From Caenorhabditis remanei (taxonomy: Eukaryota > Nematoda > Chromadorea > Rhabditida > Rhabditidae), in assembly GCF_010183535.1 (NCBI RefSeq), contig NC_071329.1:186001-250000 (forward strand): a stretch of 64,000 nt of DNA, written 5' to 3'. A program made the translations under genes and the position numbers. Below the pieces are notes generated by a model. The model was given only the letters and a program-made list of their open reading frames with translations. It was not told where the DNA came from and ran no database searches. Shown here in pieces: positions 22,475-33,401 of the stretch (position 1 is the stretch's first letter; every line of letters begins with the position of its first letter).

Positions 22475-24355
22475 TAACGCGTTCTCTGTAAGACTCGAGC
22501 ATCGTCATAGTACATAGGGGCCTAGAGTCTGTAAAGAAGTTAGGGCTTGCATTTTTATACAAACATGTACTATGGGTCTCTAGTAACCCAAATCCACAAT
22601 ATTGGCTCCCGGCTCGCAGGTACGGTAGTACGGTAGGTGCTCAAAAATGCAAAAATGAAAATTTTTCAATTATGTCGTAGAAAGCTGAAATTTTTACCAT
22701 GTTTCATAGGTGTAAAATAAAGTATTTCCACAAAGTTTCAAAACATGATTCAAAAAATTCGCCGAGTTATAAGAAAAAATCATCACTTTTTTAGAATTTT
22801 TAGAATTAAATTGAAAAAAAAGTGCCACTTTTGAAATAACATGTCTGAGGATTTTTTTGTTTTAAATGAACCACTCAAAGTCCTTTTTAAAAAACAAGAC
22901 TTCGCCCTATATCATCGATTCCCAACAGTCGAAAAGTGACAACGTTGAAAACTAAAAAAATCGAATTTTTGAATTTTTTGTTTTTCTCTTCAGAAATGAA
23001 TAGTCCATGTTTTTTTGAGTATTTTTTGTATTGACCCTTTTAAATTTTCTTTACATTATCATACTAAGAAATTACAATTTTTGAAAAAAAAATTTTTTTG
23101 ATGATTTTTTATGTGAAAAATGTTTTTTCCAAAAAAGTATAAAACTCATAATTTATTGCACAATTATTGTTTTAAATACCAGAAACTATTGTTTTAACAC
23201 CGTTAAAGTGTTTTTATAACAACTATGGATAAGAGCAACTCGAATCACAACGACCCCGAATCAGAACTGCTCTGTGCCATTGGGTGTTCGAATATTAAAC
23301 GTGTTTCTTTATTATTTTTCTTATTCATGATGTTTCATTCTTTTCCCGATTTATCTTTGACTTTTGTTCACTTTCTTTTTTGGCGGAAGGCTCGGTGCAC
23401 CGATCGGTGGAGATGGAAAAAATTCGATGACTCGGAAGAGGTCTATGATGAGAACGGTGGAGAAAATAGTGGTTTCCAAAACCCTATTAATTAAACTAAA
23501 CAAGACAACATACGATAGATTTGAATCTTAAATACTTTCTTCAAATTTGGTTCTTTTTTTCAAATAAACGAATCAACAAATTCCAAAATTTTTGGTGATT
23601 CGGGGTCGTTGTGATTCGAGTTGCTCTAATCCATAGTTGTTATAAAAAACACTTTAACGGTGTTAAAACAATAGTTTCTGGTATTTAAAACAATAATTTT
23701 GCAATAAATTATGAGTTTTATACTTTTTTGGAAAAAAAATTTTTCACATAAAAAATCATCAAAAAAATTTTTTTTTCAAAAATTGTAATTTCTTAGTATG
23801 ATAATGTAAAGAAAATTTAAAAGGGTCAATACAAAAAATACTCAAAAAAACATGGACTATTCATTTCTGAAGAGAAAAACAAAAAATTCAAAAATTCGAT
23901 TTTTTTAGTTTTCAACGTTGTCACTTTTCGACTGTTGGGAATCGATGATATAGGGCGAAGTCTTGTTTTTTAAAAAGGACTTTGAGTGGTTCATTTAAAA
24001 CAAAAAAATCCTCAGACATGTTATTTCAAAAGTGGCACTTTTTTTTCAATTTAATTCTAAAAATTCTAAAAAAGTGATGATTTTTTCTTATAACTCGGCG
24101 AATTTTTTGAATCATGTTTTGAAACTTTGTGGAAATACTTTATTTTACACCTATGAAACATGGTAAAAATTTCAGCTTTCTACGACATAATTGAAAAATT
24201 TTCATTTTTGCATTTTTGAGCACCTACCGTACTACCGTACCTGCGAGCCGGGAGCCAATATTGTGGATTTGGGTTACTAGAGACCCATAATACATGTTTG
24301 TATAAAAATCTGTCCCTAGGGCACACGTTGCTCGAGTCTTACAGAGAACGCGTTA
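22475..24355. mobile_element. 1.88-kb foldback element with about 0.75-kb arms
   Basis: The arms run from TAACGCGTTCTCTGTAAG at 22475 to AGCAACTCGAATCACAACG near 23237. They are mirrored from about 23608 to 24355. The element is flanked by TA (22473-22474 and 24356-24357). Arm similarity is high but shows several substitutions and small indels near the outer ends. A unique loop of about 350 bp lies in the centre. Confidence 0.85.
23225..23494 (+). CDS. possible 89-aa protein spanning the loop of the foldback element
   Basis: The open frame begins inside the left arm (MDKSNSNHNDPESEL), crosses the unique loop, and ends before the right arm; AATAAA follows at about 23563. It has a hydrophobic segment (SLLFFLFMMFHSF) and an acidic C-terminus. 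No family is recognised, and it could be chance or a captured fragment. Confidence 0.25.
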   Translation: MDKSNSNHNDPESELLCAIGCSNIKRVSLLFFLFMMFHSFPDLSLTFVHFLFWRKARCTDRWRWKKFDDSEEVYDENGGENSGFQNPIN

Positions 24356-25442
24356 TATGATACAATGAGTCTCAATGTGACGTATGTTGTCTAGAAAAAG
24401 GTTTGAGAGGAGTTGAACTTGAGACGTTTTGGGTGACTATCGAAGGTGTTACTAGTTGAGCTATGCGATTCCGACGATTGCGAACAGGGTGAAGAAGAGC
24501 TGTAGAGATCCGGTAATTTGAAACAATGGAATACAAGCCAACTTTCCAGACAGCCCACTGTATGTCTGTTTATCTGGATGTCTTTCCCTCAACATTCGAA
24601 ACCAATGATTTCCATGACGAGTGAAATCATTATTTTGCATCAAAAATTGTTTAAATTTTATCTAGTGTACCGGAAGTACTAAACCACCACGACAGGTGGT
24701 CAAGTTCATGTCTGGAAATTTTTTGTTCTGGGAAAGAAAAAAACTTAATTTAATCTGAAAATAACCAATATCTTTTGTTTCTGTGATTTGTTGTCGATTT
24801 TCGGTTTGATATCTGTGTAAATTCAGGTGAAAAAAACTGTTTAATTAATTTTTTTCGCAGCAGAAAAAAACTCAGATTCTGGACTCAAATTGGATGAAGA
24901 ATCGGGGAACTATCAACAAAAATTCAAATTAACGATGCAATATATGAATAAAAATTTGTTTCGACCGTTTCCACTGGACAAAAAAGAGACACAGAGGAAT
25001 GAGCACGGTCATCATCAGCAGTGGACACTCTTTCCTTTCATATAAATAGATATTTAGTTTAATAAAATAACATCTAAAGTGCCAATGATTTCGGTAGAAG
25101 CTTTTTACCTCCAGACATTGAAATCGGCGATGATGAGAAAAAAGCTGAAAGAATATTAAAACAGTGAACACAAAAATTGCATCCAACCCATCAAGTCTTC
25201 TTTTTTTTCCTGGCCACAAACTACGAGCGAGTTGGATGCGATATGCATCCAACCCATCAAGTCTTCGACTTCAGATTGGCCGCACTGAAAAATGAAAATT
25301 TCGAATTTTTGGCTGTTTTTGATTCAATGTTTCAAAAAAAAATTTTGGTGTCAGGAGTTCTTCGCGAAGCAAGCTTTTTAGTTATCTTTGAGTTGTTTCT
25401 AGAAAGTTATCATTTTGAGACTGGAAATTTGAATTTCCAACT

Positions 25443-25580
25443 ATTTGCACGACAGGCTTCTTACAACCGCGCTCCACCGAAGCTGGAAAAAATTGTGTGC
25501 ATAATTGAGAGACTCAGAGAAAAAGAGACACTTTTCAAGGGCATTTCGGTGGAGCACAGTTGTAAGAACTTAGTCGAGCT
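25443..25580. repeat. hairpin repeat, family R1, copy 2
   Basis: Arms CTTCTTACAACCGCGCTCCA and TGGAGCACAGTTGTAAGAAC surround AATTGAGAGACTCAGAGAAA. The ends GCACGACA and TAGTCGAGCTAAT match the other family members. Confidence 0.75.
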
Positions 25581-25604
25581 AATATCTGTTACTTGAAAAT
25601 TTGA

Positions 25605-25808
25605 ATAGTTGTCAAGGCCCGGGCCGGTAGAAAATTTTCAAGGCCCGGCTTCAAAAAATGAGCTTTTTTTCCAGTTTTTTTTCGAAAATTTCCAATTTTT
25701 CATCGAAAATGTGGCCAGTTTTGTGTATTTTTCAAAATTTCTTCTAATTCTGTCAAAAAATTTGACTTTCGCGCCAATTTGCCAGGGCCGGGCCGGGCCT
25801 TAAAAACT
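25605..25808. mobile_element. GGCCCGG-array element, copy 1
   Basis: The left end is TAGTTGTCAAGGCCCGGGCC and the right end GGGCCGGGCCTTAAAAACTA, inverted with some decay. Further CCCGG units lie inside. It belongs with the better preserved copy at 35527-35777. Confidence 0.65.
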
Positions 25809-26333
25809 AAATATTATGAATTCTTTTTTTTCTGTGCATGAGAAGTCCGCGCCGCACTCACGCGGCGGCCACGCCCACCCTGATTTTAACGCTGCGTTTT
25901 TTGGTTTTCAAACCCGATTTCGTATTTCTTTTGTTTTATTTTTTATTCCACCGACATTTAAGAAAACAGGGATCACAATAAATATTTATTTTCAGATTAA
26001 TCAATATAAATCAATCATAATATTCTTTCAATTGAACAAAACAACTTGTTTCACCACTCGACAGATTTTACATTTTACTCGCTTCGTCAGAAAAGGCCGA
26101 ATTCAAGTATCGACTGAGAGAATTCATCCGTTTTCCTTTGAGTTTCAGTGTTCTTCCTCTTCTCTGCCTTCCCATTTCGACGGACCCACTTTCAGCCGTT
26201 TAATTTGTTAAGCGTTGTCGCTTTACACTAATCGATTCTCCATCTCCACTCTGAAATAATTTCTCATTTCAATTTCAGCGACATCCACTATATCCTCACC
26301 TGTAGTTATTGGTAACCGTCAGTAATTTGATCG

Positions 26334-26939
26334 TCACTTGGATTTGATCGTCAGTGGAATAGGATGTATTTGGAGCCGTCTGAAACGTTAGAAATTTAAA
26401 CAACTTTCATGACAAACAGTACTCATTTGTCCATACCAGCTTGGCATCTTTGACGAATAGATTCTCGGTTTCTCACTTCGCGCAAGCCAGCTCCAACGCA
26501 GCCAACTGTCCGTCGAATTCTTGTGTCATCGATGTGCGTCCGAGAGGTGATGTCCCAGCCAAGCATGAATTCTCCAATTGAGCCATTAAACGAGCCGCGT
26601 ACACCTCCATTATGGTTTCGTTTGAGCTTCGAAACTCTTTTCCGCCTTAAATAATCATTTTTAGACACACCTCTAATCACCGGAAAATGAAACAAATATG
26701 TTTCATATTGAAAACCTTTCGCTAAAAACGGACAAACCAATGTTTTACTACTTAAAATTTGGCTTATTACAAAGCTAGATAATGCGTGCGCTGTTATTGC
26801 TAAAAACCCGTGCCGGGTTGCAATAACTTTCTCGCGTCTCATTGGCCGCCTCCGCCCCTTTTTGTGGACTAACTTTTCAAAACGCACCGTGTTCATCTGA
26901 TTGAATTCCTCCAGTTTCCAGTTGCTCCATCAGCTCCAT
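26334..26939 (-). CDS. possible 88-aa protein of unknown function
   Basis: A three-exon model on the minus strand (26888-26939, 26477-26645, 26334-26379) sums to a whole number of codons. It begins MELMEQLETGGIQSDEH, continues NETIMEVYAARLMAQLENS, then QLAALELACAKRLQIHP. The helix-prone middle could form a coiled coil. Exon 2 can also be read in another long open frame, and the acceptor of exon 2 (TTTAAG) is weak, so the model is tentative. No family is recognised. It starts about 100 bp from a 141-bp tandem array. Confidence 0.3.
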
Positions 26940-27039
26940 TCCTTCTGCTTTGTCGTTGTCTTCACCGTTCTATTTTTTTATCCTTAATTCGCTCATAAAT
27001 CTAATCACCGGAGTGGATGTAATCATCGCGAATTGTGCA

Positions 27040-27828
27040 GGCAAAACCAACTCCTAAACGCATGGAACAGTAAACTGCATAGAGCCTCTGATCCGGAGCA
27101 GTCCTCATTACCTCGCGTGCGAAGGCCTCTCGTAAGAGGCTCTTCGACTTCGCGAACATAGTTCGCATACCTTCAGTGCGGGCAAAACCAACTCCTAAAC
27201 GCATGGAACAGTAGACTGCATAGAGCCTCTGATCCGGAGCAGTCCTCATCACCACGCGTGCGAAGGCCTCTCGTAAGAGGCTCTTCGACTTGGCGAACAT
27301 AGTACGCATACCTTCAGTGCGGGCAAAACCAACTCCTAAACGCATGGAACAGTAAACTGCATAGAGCTTCTGATCCGGAGCAGTCCTCATCACCACGCGT
27401 GCGAAGGCCTCTCGTAAGAGGCTCTTCGACTTCGCGAACATAGTTCGCATACCTTCAGTGCGGGCAAAACCAACTCCTAAACGCATGGAACAGTAAACTG
27501 CATAGAGCCTCTGATCCGGAGCAGTCCTCATCACCTCGCGTGCGAAGGCCTCTCGTAAGAGGCTCTTCGACTTCGCGAACATAGTTCGCATACCTTCAGA
27601 GCGGGCAAAACCAACTCCTAAACGCATGGAACAGTAGACTGCATAGAGCCTCTGATCCGGAGCAGTCCTCATCACCACGCGTGCGAAGGCCTCTCGTAAG
27701 AGGCTCTTCGACTTGGCGAACATAGTACGCATACCTTCAGTGCGGACAAAACCAACTCCTAAACGCATGGAACAGTAAACTGCATAGAGCCTCTGATCCG
27801 GAGCAGTCCTCATCTCCACGCGTGCGAA
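27040..27828. repeat. 141-bp minisatellite, 5.6 copies, open on the minus strand
   Basis: Units start with GGCAAAACCAACTCC at 27040, 27181, 27322, 27463, 27604 and 27745, exactly 141 bp apart. Copies differ at only a few bases. The minus strand is open through the whole array (272 codons), giving a 47-residue repeat with MRTAPDQRLYAVYCSMRLGV and KSLLREAFAR. Each unit also contains the perfect hairpin GCCTCTCGTAAGAGGC. Whether it is translated is unknown; the other frames contain stops in every unit. Confidence 0.9.
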
Positions 27829-28229
27829 GAACTACAGGGAGTTCTCCGATTTGAAAAAGCTAGAGTGCTTGTTGAATACACTCATCATGGCTTTTTCTTC
27901 AAGTTTTCGAGAACTATTGGTGTCTGTTCTGAAAAATGTGAATATTGTAAGAGATTGTGGAAAAAAGACAAGAAGGATGATAAGGAAAAAAGACAGGGAA
28001 CGTTTTAAAAGAGCCGAGCAGAATAAAGCGAAAACGGATTTCAGTGAAGAACATTTCATAGAAAACAAAAAAAATTTTTGAATGAACAGGAAATTAGAGT
28101 TTGGCAGAACATTGAAGCAAAACGCAATAATACAGCAAGCAAAAATAGAATTCTGACAAAAAGAACTGGAAACTGTAGAAAACGGTAGAAAGCTGTTGCC
28201 AAGAAAAAACAACAAAATTACAATGAGGA

Positions 28230-29760
28230 GTTACCCGCCGTGGCGTCAAAGTGTCTCATATATTACGACAATTTCTCATTAATGTCTGTTTCTACTTTGA
28301 AAAGTGATCGGCATCTCAGAAAACGATAATTATTATTATGAAAAGCAACGGGAAACCAGCGGACAATAATTACTATTCAAAAGTTATAAATTCTCTTATT
28401 AAAATCAGCGAAACCTGTGAAAAAACGGTCGACGACGCGTAAAAATGAGATAATCACAATCGAAAGGAGCGAAAACCGACAAATTAGGGAAAAAGCCAAC
28501 TTTGAGCAAATATCAGTAAACTTCAATAATAACTCTCGAAAAAATATCGAAATTCTGAATTTCAGATGCTAAAATGTCAAGTGATCGATATCTCAGAAAA
28601 CGAGTTATAATCATTACAAGCGCGGAAGAATCTGCAAAAAAGTAATAATCATTATTTTCAATTTCTCTAACTAAACTCAACAAAACATTAATTAAAAAAC
28701 GGCCGGCGAAACGTTACAAATGAGATAAACTCGATTGGACGGAGCGAAAATTATCAAATTAATGAGCAAAATGCACAATATCTGTCAAATTGGAGCAATT
28801 TCCAGAAAATTCCAATAAAAAACCTCAAAAAATGTCAAAATTTGAAAGTCCGCAATTTTGCGCGAGTGTTTACGGCCGTGACGTCACAATGTCTCATATA
28901 TTACGACAACTTTTCATTATTGTCGGTTTCTACTTTGAAAAGTGATTAATATCTCCGAAAATGAGTATTACGATCAAACAGGTAATGGAGAATCAGCGGA
29001 TAAGAATTAATGTTCAAAAAATATATATTCTCTGATTAAAATCAGCGAAACTTATTTAAAAACCGGTCGACGAAGCATAAAAACGAAGTAGACACGATCG
29101 GAAGGAGCAAAAATTGACAAATTACTGAAAAAGTCAACTTTGAGCAAATATCAGTAAGTTTCCAAGAAAGCTATCAAAAATATGAACATTTTGAATTTTG
29201 GACGTCAAAATGTCTCAACTTTTCATTAATCTATTTTTTTACTTCAAAAAGCGATCAATATCTCTGAAAATAAGCATGATGATCATTAAAAGAAACGAAG
29301 AATCTGCGAAAAAGTAATAATCAATATTTTGAAGCTCTCTAACTAAACTCGGCAAAACCTGAATTAAAAACGGGCAGCGAAGCGTTAAAAATGAGATAAA
29401 CTCGATCAGAGAAGATGAAAATCAAAAAAGTAGTTCTAAAAATGCACAATAAGCGTCAAAATTGAGCAATTTTCAGTAAATTTCCACAGAAACTCTCAAA
29501 AATCATCAAAAATTTTAAAGGTCCGCATTTTTGCGTGACAGTGCTTACGACCGTGACGTCACGATGTCTCATATCCTACGACAGCTTCTCATTATTTTTT
29601 GTTTTACTTTGAAAAGTGATCGGCATCTCAGAAAATCAGCATTATGATAATAAAAAGCAACGGAGAAGCAGCGGACAAGAATTAATATCAAAGAAATAAT
29701 AGTGCCCTATTTAAAATCAGAAAACGTCAAATTTGAGCAAATTTCAGTAAATTTCAATTA
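28230..29760. repeat. diverged satellite with about 640-675-bp higher-order period
   Basis: GTGTCTCATATATTACGACA at about 28251 recurs in altered form near 28889 and 29564. Each time it is followed by TACTTTGAAAAGTGAT and by CAGCGGA(C/T)AA. An alternating half-unit with TCTGCAAAAAAGTAATAATC recurs near 28630 and 29300. The structure suggests dimeric units of two roughly 320-bp monomers. No gene is visible. Confidence 0.65.
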
Positions 29761-29780
29761 AAAAAAACTTCTAAAATCAT

Positions 29781-30056
29781 CATACTTGCAAATTTTCGGC
29801 CGGGCCAGGCCGGGCCGGTAGAGAATTTTCAAGGCTCGGCCCGGCTTCAAAAAACGGTACCCATTTTTTACCAAAAATTTTTGAATTTTTTTGAAATTTT
29901 ACATTAAAAATTCAATTTTTCGATGCATAACTAGCTTTCGATTGAATTCTGAAGTATAGTCAAAAATTCGACGTATTTGGGAAAAAATTCAAAAAAATTC
30001 AAAATTTTGTTCAAAATTTTAGTTCAAATTTTTTCAGCCGGCCCGTTGCAAGTATG
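29781..30056. mobile_element. GGCCGGG-rich element with CATACTTGCAA termini
   Basis: The left end CATACTTGCAAATTTTCGGC and right end GGCCCGTTGCAAGTATG are inverted. The body has several CCGGGCC units near both ends and an AT-rich middle. It differs at the tips from the TAGTTG-ended GGCCCGG elements but has the same design. Confidence 0.65.
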
Positions 30057-30159
30057 TAATTTATTGATAAAACGATGAAAAATTAAAAATTGCGGCTGAC
30101 TGCGCAAACGCGCTCCACTGAAAATTGCGTTTTCCCGCTTTTTTTTTTGAATCGAGATG

Positions 30160-30505
30160 GTCCCGATTGGCGAGTGCACTTACGCTTTAGAATTGTTGCG
30201 CTTTGGAACTGCTACGATTTGGAACTGTTGCGATTTGGAACTGTAACGTTTTGGAACTGCTTTAGCATTAGAGCGCGCTTGCATTTTTCACTCAATTTAA
30301 GGTTTTAAGCCATATTTTAAATATTTTTTCATTTTCTATCAAAAATAGCAAAAATACCAACTCTTTTAACAGAAAATAATGGAAAAATATTTAAAATATG
30401 GCTGAAAATCTTAAATTGAGTGAAAAATGCAAGCGCGCACTAATGCTAAAGCAGTTCCAAATCGCAGCAGTTCCAAAGCGCAACAGTTCCAAAGCGTTAG
30501 TGCAC
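30160..30505. repeat. foldback with TTGGAACTG subrepeats upstream of fcp-1
   Basis: The left arm carries four TTGGAACTG(C/T)T-type units and then CGCTTGCATTTTTCACTCAA. The right arm carries the complements, including CAGTTCCAAAGCG several times. The loop lies near 30345-30360. It sits directly before the first recognised fcp-1 exon and may separate it from upstream exons. Confidence 0.7.
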
Positions 30506-30561
30506 CGCCTCGATTGAAGGCCGGGATAGAATTTCGAATTCAGGGACGAGTTATCGCGACT

Positions 30562-32744
30562 ATGTCCGAATGCCTACACGATGTTGTTTTCAAAGATATG
30601 TGCGCAGATTGTGGAAAAGATCTTCGAGAGAAAGGAGGAAGAGCTGGACAATGGAAAGAACAGGCGACGGCAAATGTTTCTATGATCCATCATGTACCAG
30701 AACTTATCGTATCTGAATCGGTAATCTAGTGGAAATGTGACTGTTTCAATCACATAAAATATTTCAGCTCGCGAAGAAAATTGGTTCAGCTGATGAAACA
30801 AACTTGATTACTACCAGAAAATTGGTTCTTCTTGTTGATCTGGATCAAACAATTATTCACACATCGGATAAACTAATGTCGGCGGACGCAGAAAAAGTAT
30901 GGTTTTAGTTTAAAATACAAATTTATAGTTTATATTTTTAGCACAAAGACATTACCAAATACAATCTGCACTCTCGAGTCTACACCACAAAACTTCGCCC
31001 TCATACCACTGAATTTTTGAATAAAATGTCAGCAATGTATGAGATGCATATTGTGACATTCGGACAGAGACAGTATGCACGTCGAATCGCTAAGATTTTG
31101 GATCCAGATGCTCGTCTATTTGGGCAACGAATTCTCTCCAGAGATGAGCTTTCCTCGGCTCAACACAAGACAGAAAACTTGAAAGTGAGATATTCAATTT
31201 AAAATTCTTTTCAATAAACTATTCCAGCAGAGTTGCCCGGAATCCGGATTCCGAAATTCCGGAATTCCGGGTTTTTTTTGACATTCCGGTTCCGGATTCC
31301 GGATTTCGAAAATTTGATTCCGGTTTCGGATTCCGTATTAAGGAAAATATAAAATCTCATTCCGGTTCCGGATTCCGGAAATCGAAAAAGGTCATTCCGT
31401 ACAGCTCTGTATTCCAGGCATTGTTCCCATGTGGTGACAACCTTGTAGTGATTATCGACGATCGAGCTGATGTATGGCAATATTCTGAAGCGTTGATTCA
31501 AATCAAACCTTATCGATTCTTCAAAGAAGTCGGTGACATCAATGCACCGAACGATTTGAAAGAGCAAATGCCAGTTCAAATTGAAGACGATGCTCATGAG
31601 GATCGAGTTTTAGAAGATATCGAAAGAGTTTTGACGAATATTCATAACAAATATTATGAGAAACACGACTTGAAAGGTGCTGATCAAACGTTGCTTGACG
31701 TGAAAGAAGTGATCAAAGAGGAACGACACAAAGTACTTGATGGATGTGTCATTGTTTTCTCTGGAATAGTATCAACTGGAGAGAAGCTGGAGAAGACCGA
31801 AATATATCACCTCTGCTTGCAATTCGGCGCCACGATTGTTCCAGAAGTTGTGGAGGAAGTCACTCATGTCGTCGGAGCCAGATATGGAACAGAGTATGTA
31901 TTTTTGTTTTCGGAAAATTTGGAATCCTATTTTCTTCAGAAAAGTACATCAAGCTCATTGTCTCGGAAAGAATGTTGTCACTGTGCAATGGGTGTATGCT
32001 TGTGTCGAAAAGTGGATAAAAGCAGATGAAAAACAATTCGAGTTGACAAAAGAAAGCACTCCACCAGTTGGACGACCACTCGGTTCAAAATATGTAAATG
32101 ATCTGTCGAATATGGATACGATTGGTGAGGCTGCTTTGGCTGATATGAATAATGAAGTTGACGAAGCACTGTCGGATGAGGATGAAGATGAAGGTGATAA
32201 TGACGACGATGAGGATGATGATGGGCCAGAAAATCGAGAAGATGATAAAGTTCAAAGAGATAAGAGAGATAAAATTGCAGATAAAGAGAAAATTTATCAA
32301 GAAGATGAAAAAGAGAAGAAGAATGCGAGCGGAAGAAATGAGCAACCAGAAAGCAGTGATGCGCAGGGAAAAGGCCAGAAGAGAAAGCATTGTCCGGAGA
32401 TGGATGATGGTGAAGAAGTAAGCATTTGGCACATAAAAAGCATTTTGAATAAATTTTGATTGCAGGAGTCAGACTCAAAAGACGATGATGATGAGGCGCC
32501 AATGTCATACAAAGCTCTGCTGTCAAGATCGCGTAAAGAAGGACGAATTGTTCCAGAAAGCGATAAAGATGAAAAACAATTCGAGTTGACAAAAGAAAGC
32601 ACTCCACCAGTTGGACGACCACTCGGTTCAAAATATGTAAATAATCTGTCGAATATGGATGAAGAATCCGAGGAAATGGCTGCACTCATCGAGCGTCAAA
32701 TCGATGAGGCGGCCGATAAGAAGGACGACAATGACATGGAGTGA
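30562..32744 (+). CDS. fcp-1: RNA polymerase II CTD phosphatase FCP1
   Basis: Six exons: 30562-30720, 30768-30896, 30942-31184, 31418-31893, 31940-32417, 32466-32744, encoding 587 aa. It dephosphorylates Ser residues in the pol II C-terminal domain in the nucleus. A Cys motif comes first (CADCG). The FCP/SCP catalytic motif LLVDLDQTIIHTSD supplies the nucleophile Asp. HIVTFGQRQYARRIAKILDP and VVIIDDRADVW complete the phosphatase domain. A BRCT domain spans GCVIVFSGIVSTG to VTVQWVYACVEKW, followed by an acidic, Lys-rich tail. Other FCP1 proteins have more N-terminal sequence; the frame is open upstream of this ATG behind an acceptor-like GAATTCAG, so an upstream exon may be missing or the gene trans-spliced there. 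Unusual features: a 182-bp transposon at the 3' end of intron 3, and a 31-residue sequence present twice in the tail. Confidence 0.95.
31228..31409. mobile_element. 182-bp hAT-like MITE at the 3' splice site of fcp-1 intron 3
   Basis: The termini CAGAGTTGCCCGGAAT and ATTCCGTACAGCTCTG are inverted with a few mismatches. It is flanked by a perfect 8-bp duplication TATTCCAG (31220-31227 and 31410-31417). The body is mostly degenerate CCGGATTCCGG units. The right TATTCCAG copy serves as the present splice acceptor. Confidence 0.85.
32025..32660 (+). repeat. 93-bp direct duplication inside fcp-1
   Basis: Positions 32025-32117 and 32568-32660 differ at a single base (GAT versus AAT in the codon after YVN). 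Both are in frame, in exons 5 and 6, and encode DEKQFELTKESTPPVGRPLG then SKYVN(D/N)LSNMD. Confidence 0.95.
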
Positions 32745-33401
32745 CTAGAATCTGTGAATTTATTCTAAATATGTGATATTCTTGTTGCATTTTCATATTT
32801 GTTTGCAGTTCGTTTTCATCTCGTTGTTTTTCTTTTTTGATACTCAGAAGTTCTGTACTATTACTTCTCTATTTTGTAATTTCACATTTTATCAATGATT
32901 TGTCATATGTTATCGAATTTTGGAATTTTTGAATCATTGTGTTGTAATTCGGGCTCTTTTTTTAACATGGAATTTCGATATTTCTTCCAGGTTTTGGAGT
33001 TTTTCTTGCTAACGACACTCCGTTATTCCGCGCGAACCCGGAACAATTTTCATAAGAAAAAGGCGAATGAGTCTATTCGACGAAACTGTAAACTCAAAAA
33101 ATGGGCCACTACGCCGCTCTGTGTGCCGTGGTCAACCGATGGTTGTCCGTTCTTCCTAGCTGAGTGGTAACGACACTCCGAAATCCCGCATGCGCGTGTT
33201 GTTTAGCGTAAATCTACACCGATTTTTCAGGAGACGGATTATTGAATTATAGATTTTCGTTGATTTTCGACGGTTTTTGATAGAGTTTTGATGTTTTCGC
33301 AACGGAATCTTATAAACCATCTTATTTGACATACATTACCGTTTGAAAATCGATAAAATTCGCAAGAAATATTTTTTTAGCATGTAAAATCCATTTTCAG
33401 C
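32745..33401. other. fcp-1 to taf-8 intergenic region
   Basis: It contains the fcp-1 3' end. It also holds two copies of an AACGACACTCCG motif (33013 and 33169), the second followed by CGCGTGTTGTTTAGCGTAAA. This resembles part of the 1-kb elements at 38979-41106, so a decayed relative is likely. No exon is seen. Confidence 0.5.

Larger units (their letters stand above)
24358..26333. other. 2-kb stretch without a recognised gene
   Basis: It holds two 22-bp direct copies of GCATCCAACCCATCAAGTCT (25179 and 25243), a family R1 hairpin (25443-25580), and a GGCCCGG-type element (25605-25808). Near 24415-24480 the minus strand contains a degenerate tRNA-like string with B-box-like AAGTTCAACTCC. No coding exon is convincing. 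Confidence 0.5.

Noticed and set aside
24415..24480. tRNA-like sequence on the minus strand with a B-box-like AAGTTCAACTCC
   Set aside because: The acceptor and anticodon stems do not pair well by eye; at most a decayed tRNA-derived fragment.
27040..27828. CRISPR-like array
   Set aside because: The units are contiguous with no unique spacers, and the genome is eukaryotic.
31978..32689. long minus-strand frames opposite fcp-1 exons 5-6
   Set aside because: They are shadows of the acidic fcp-1 coding sequence.
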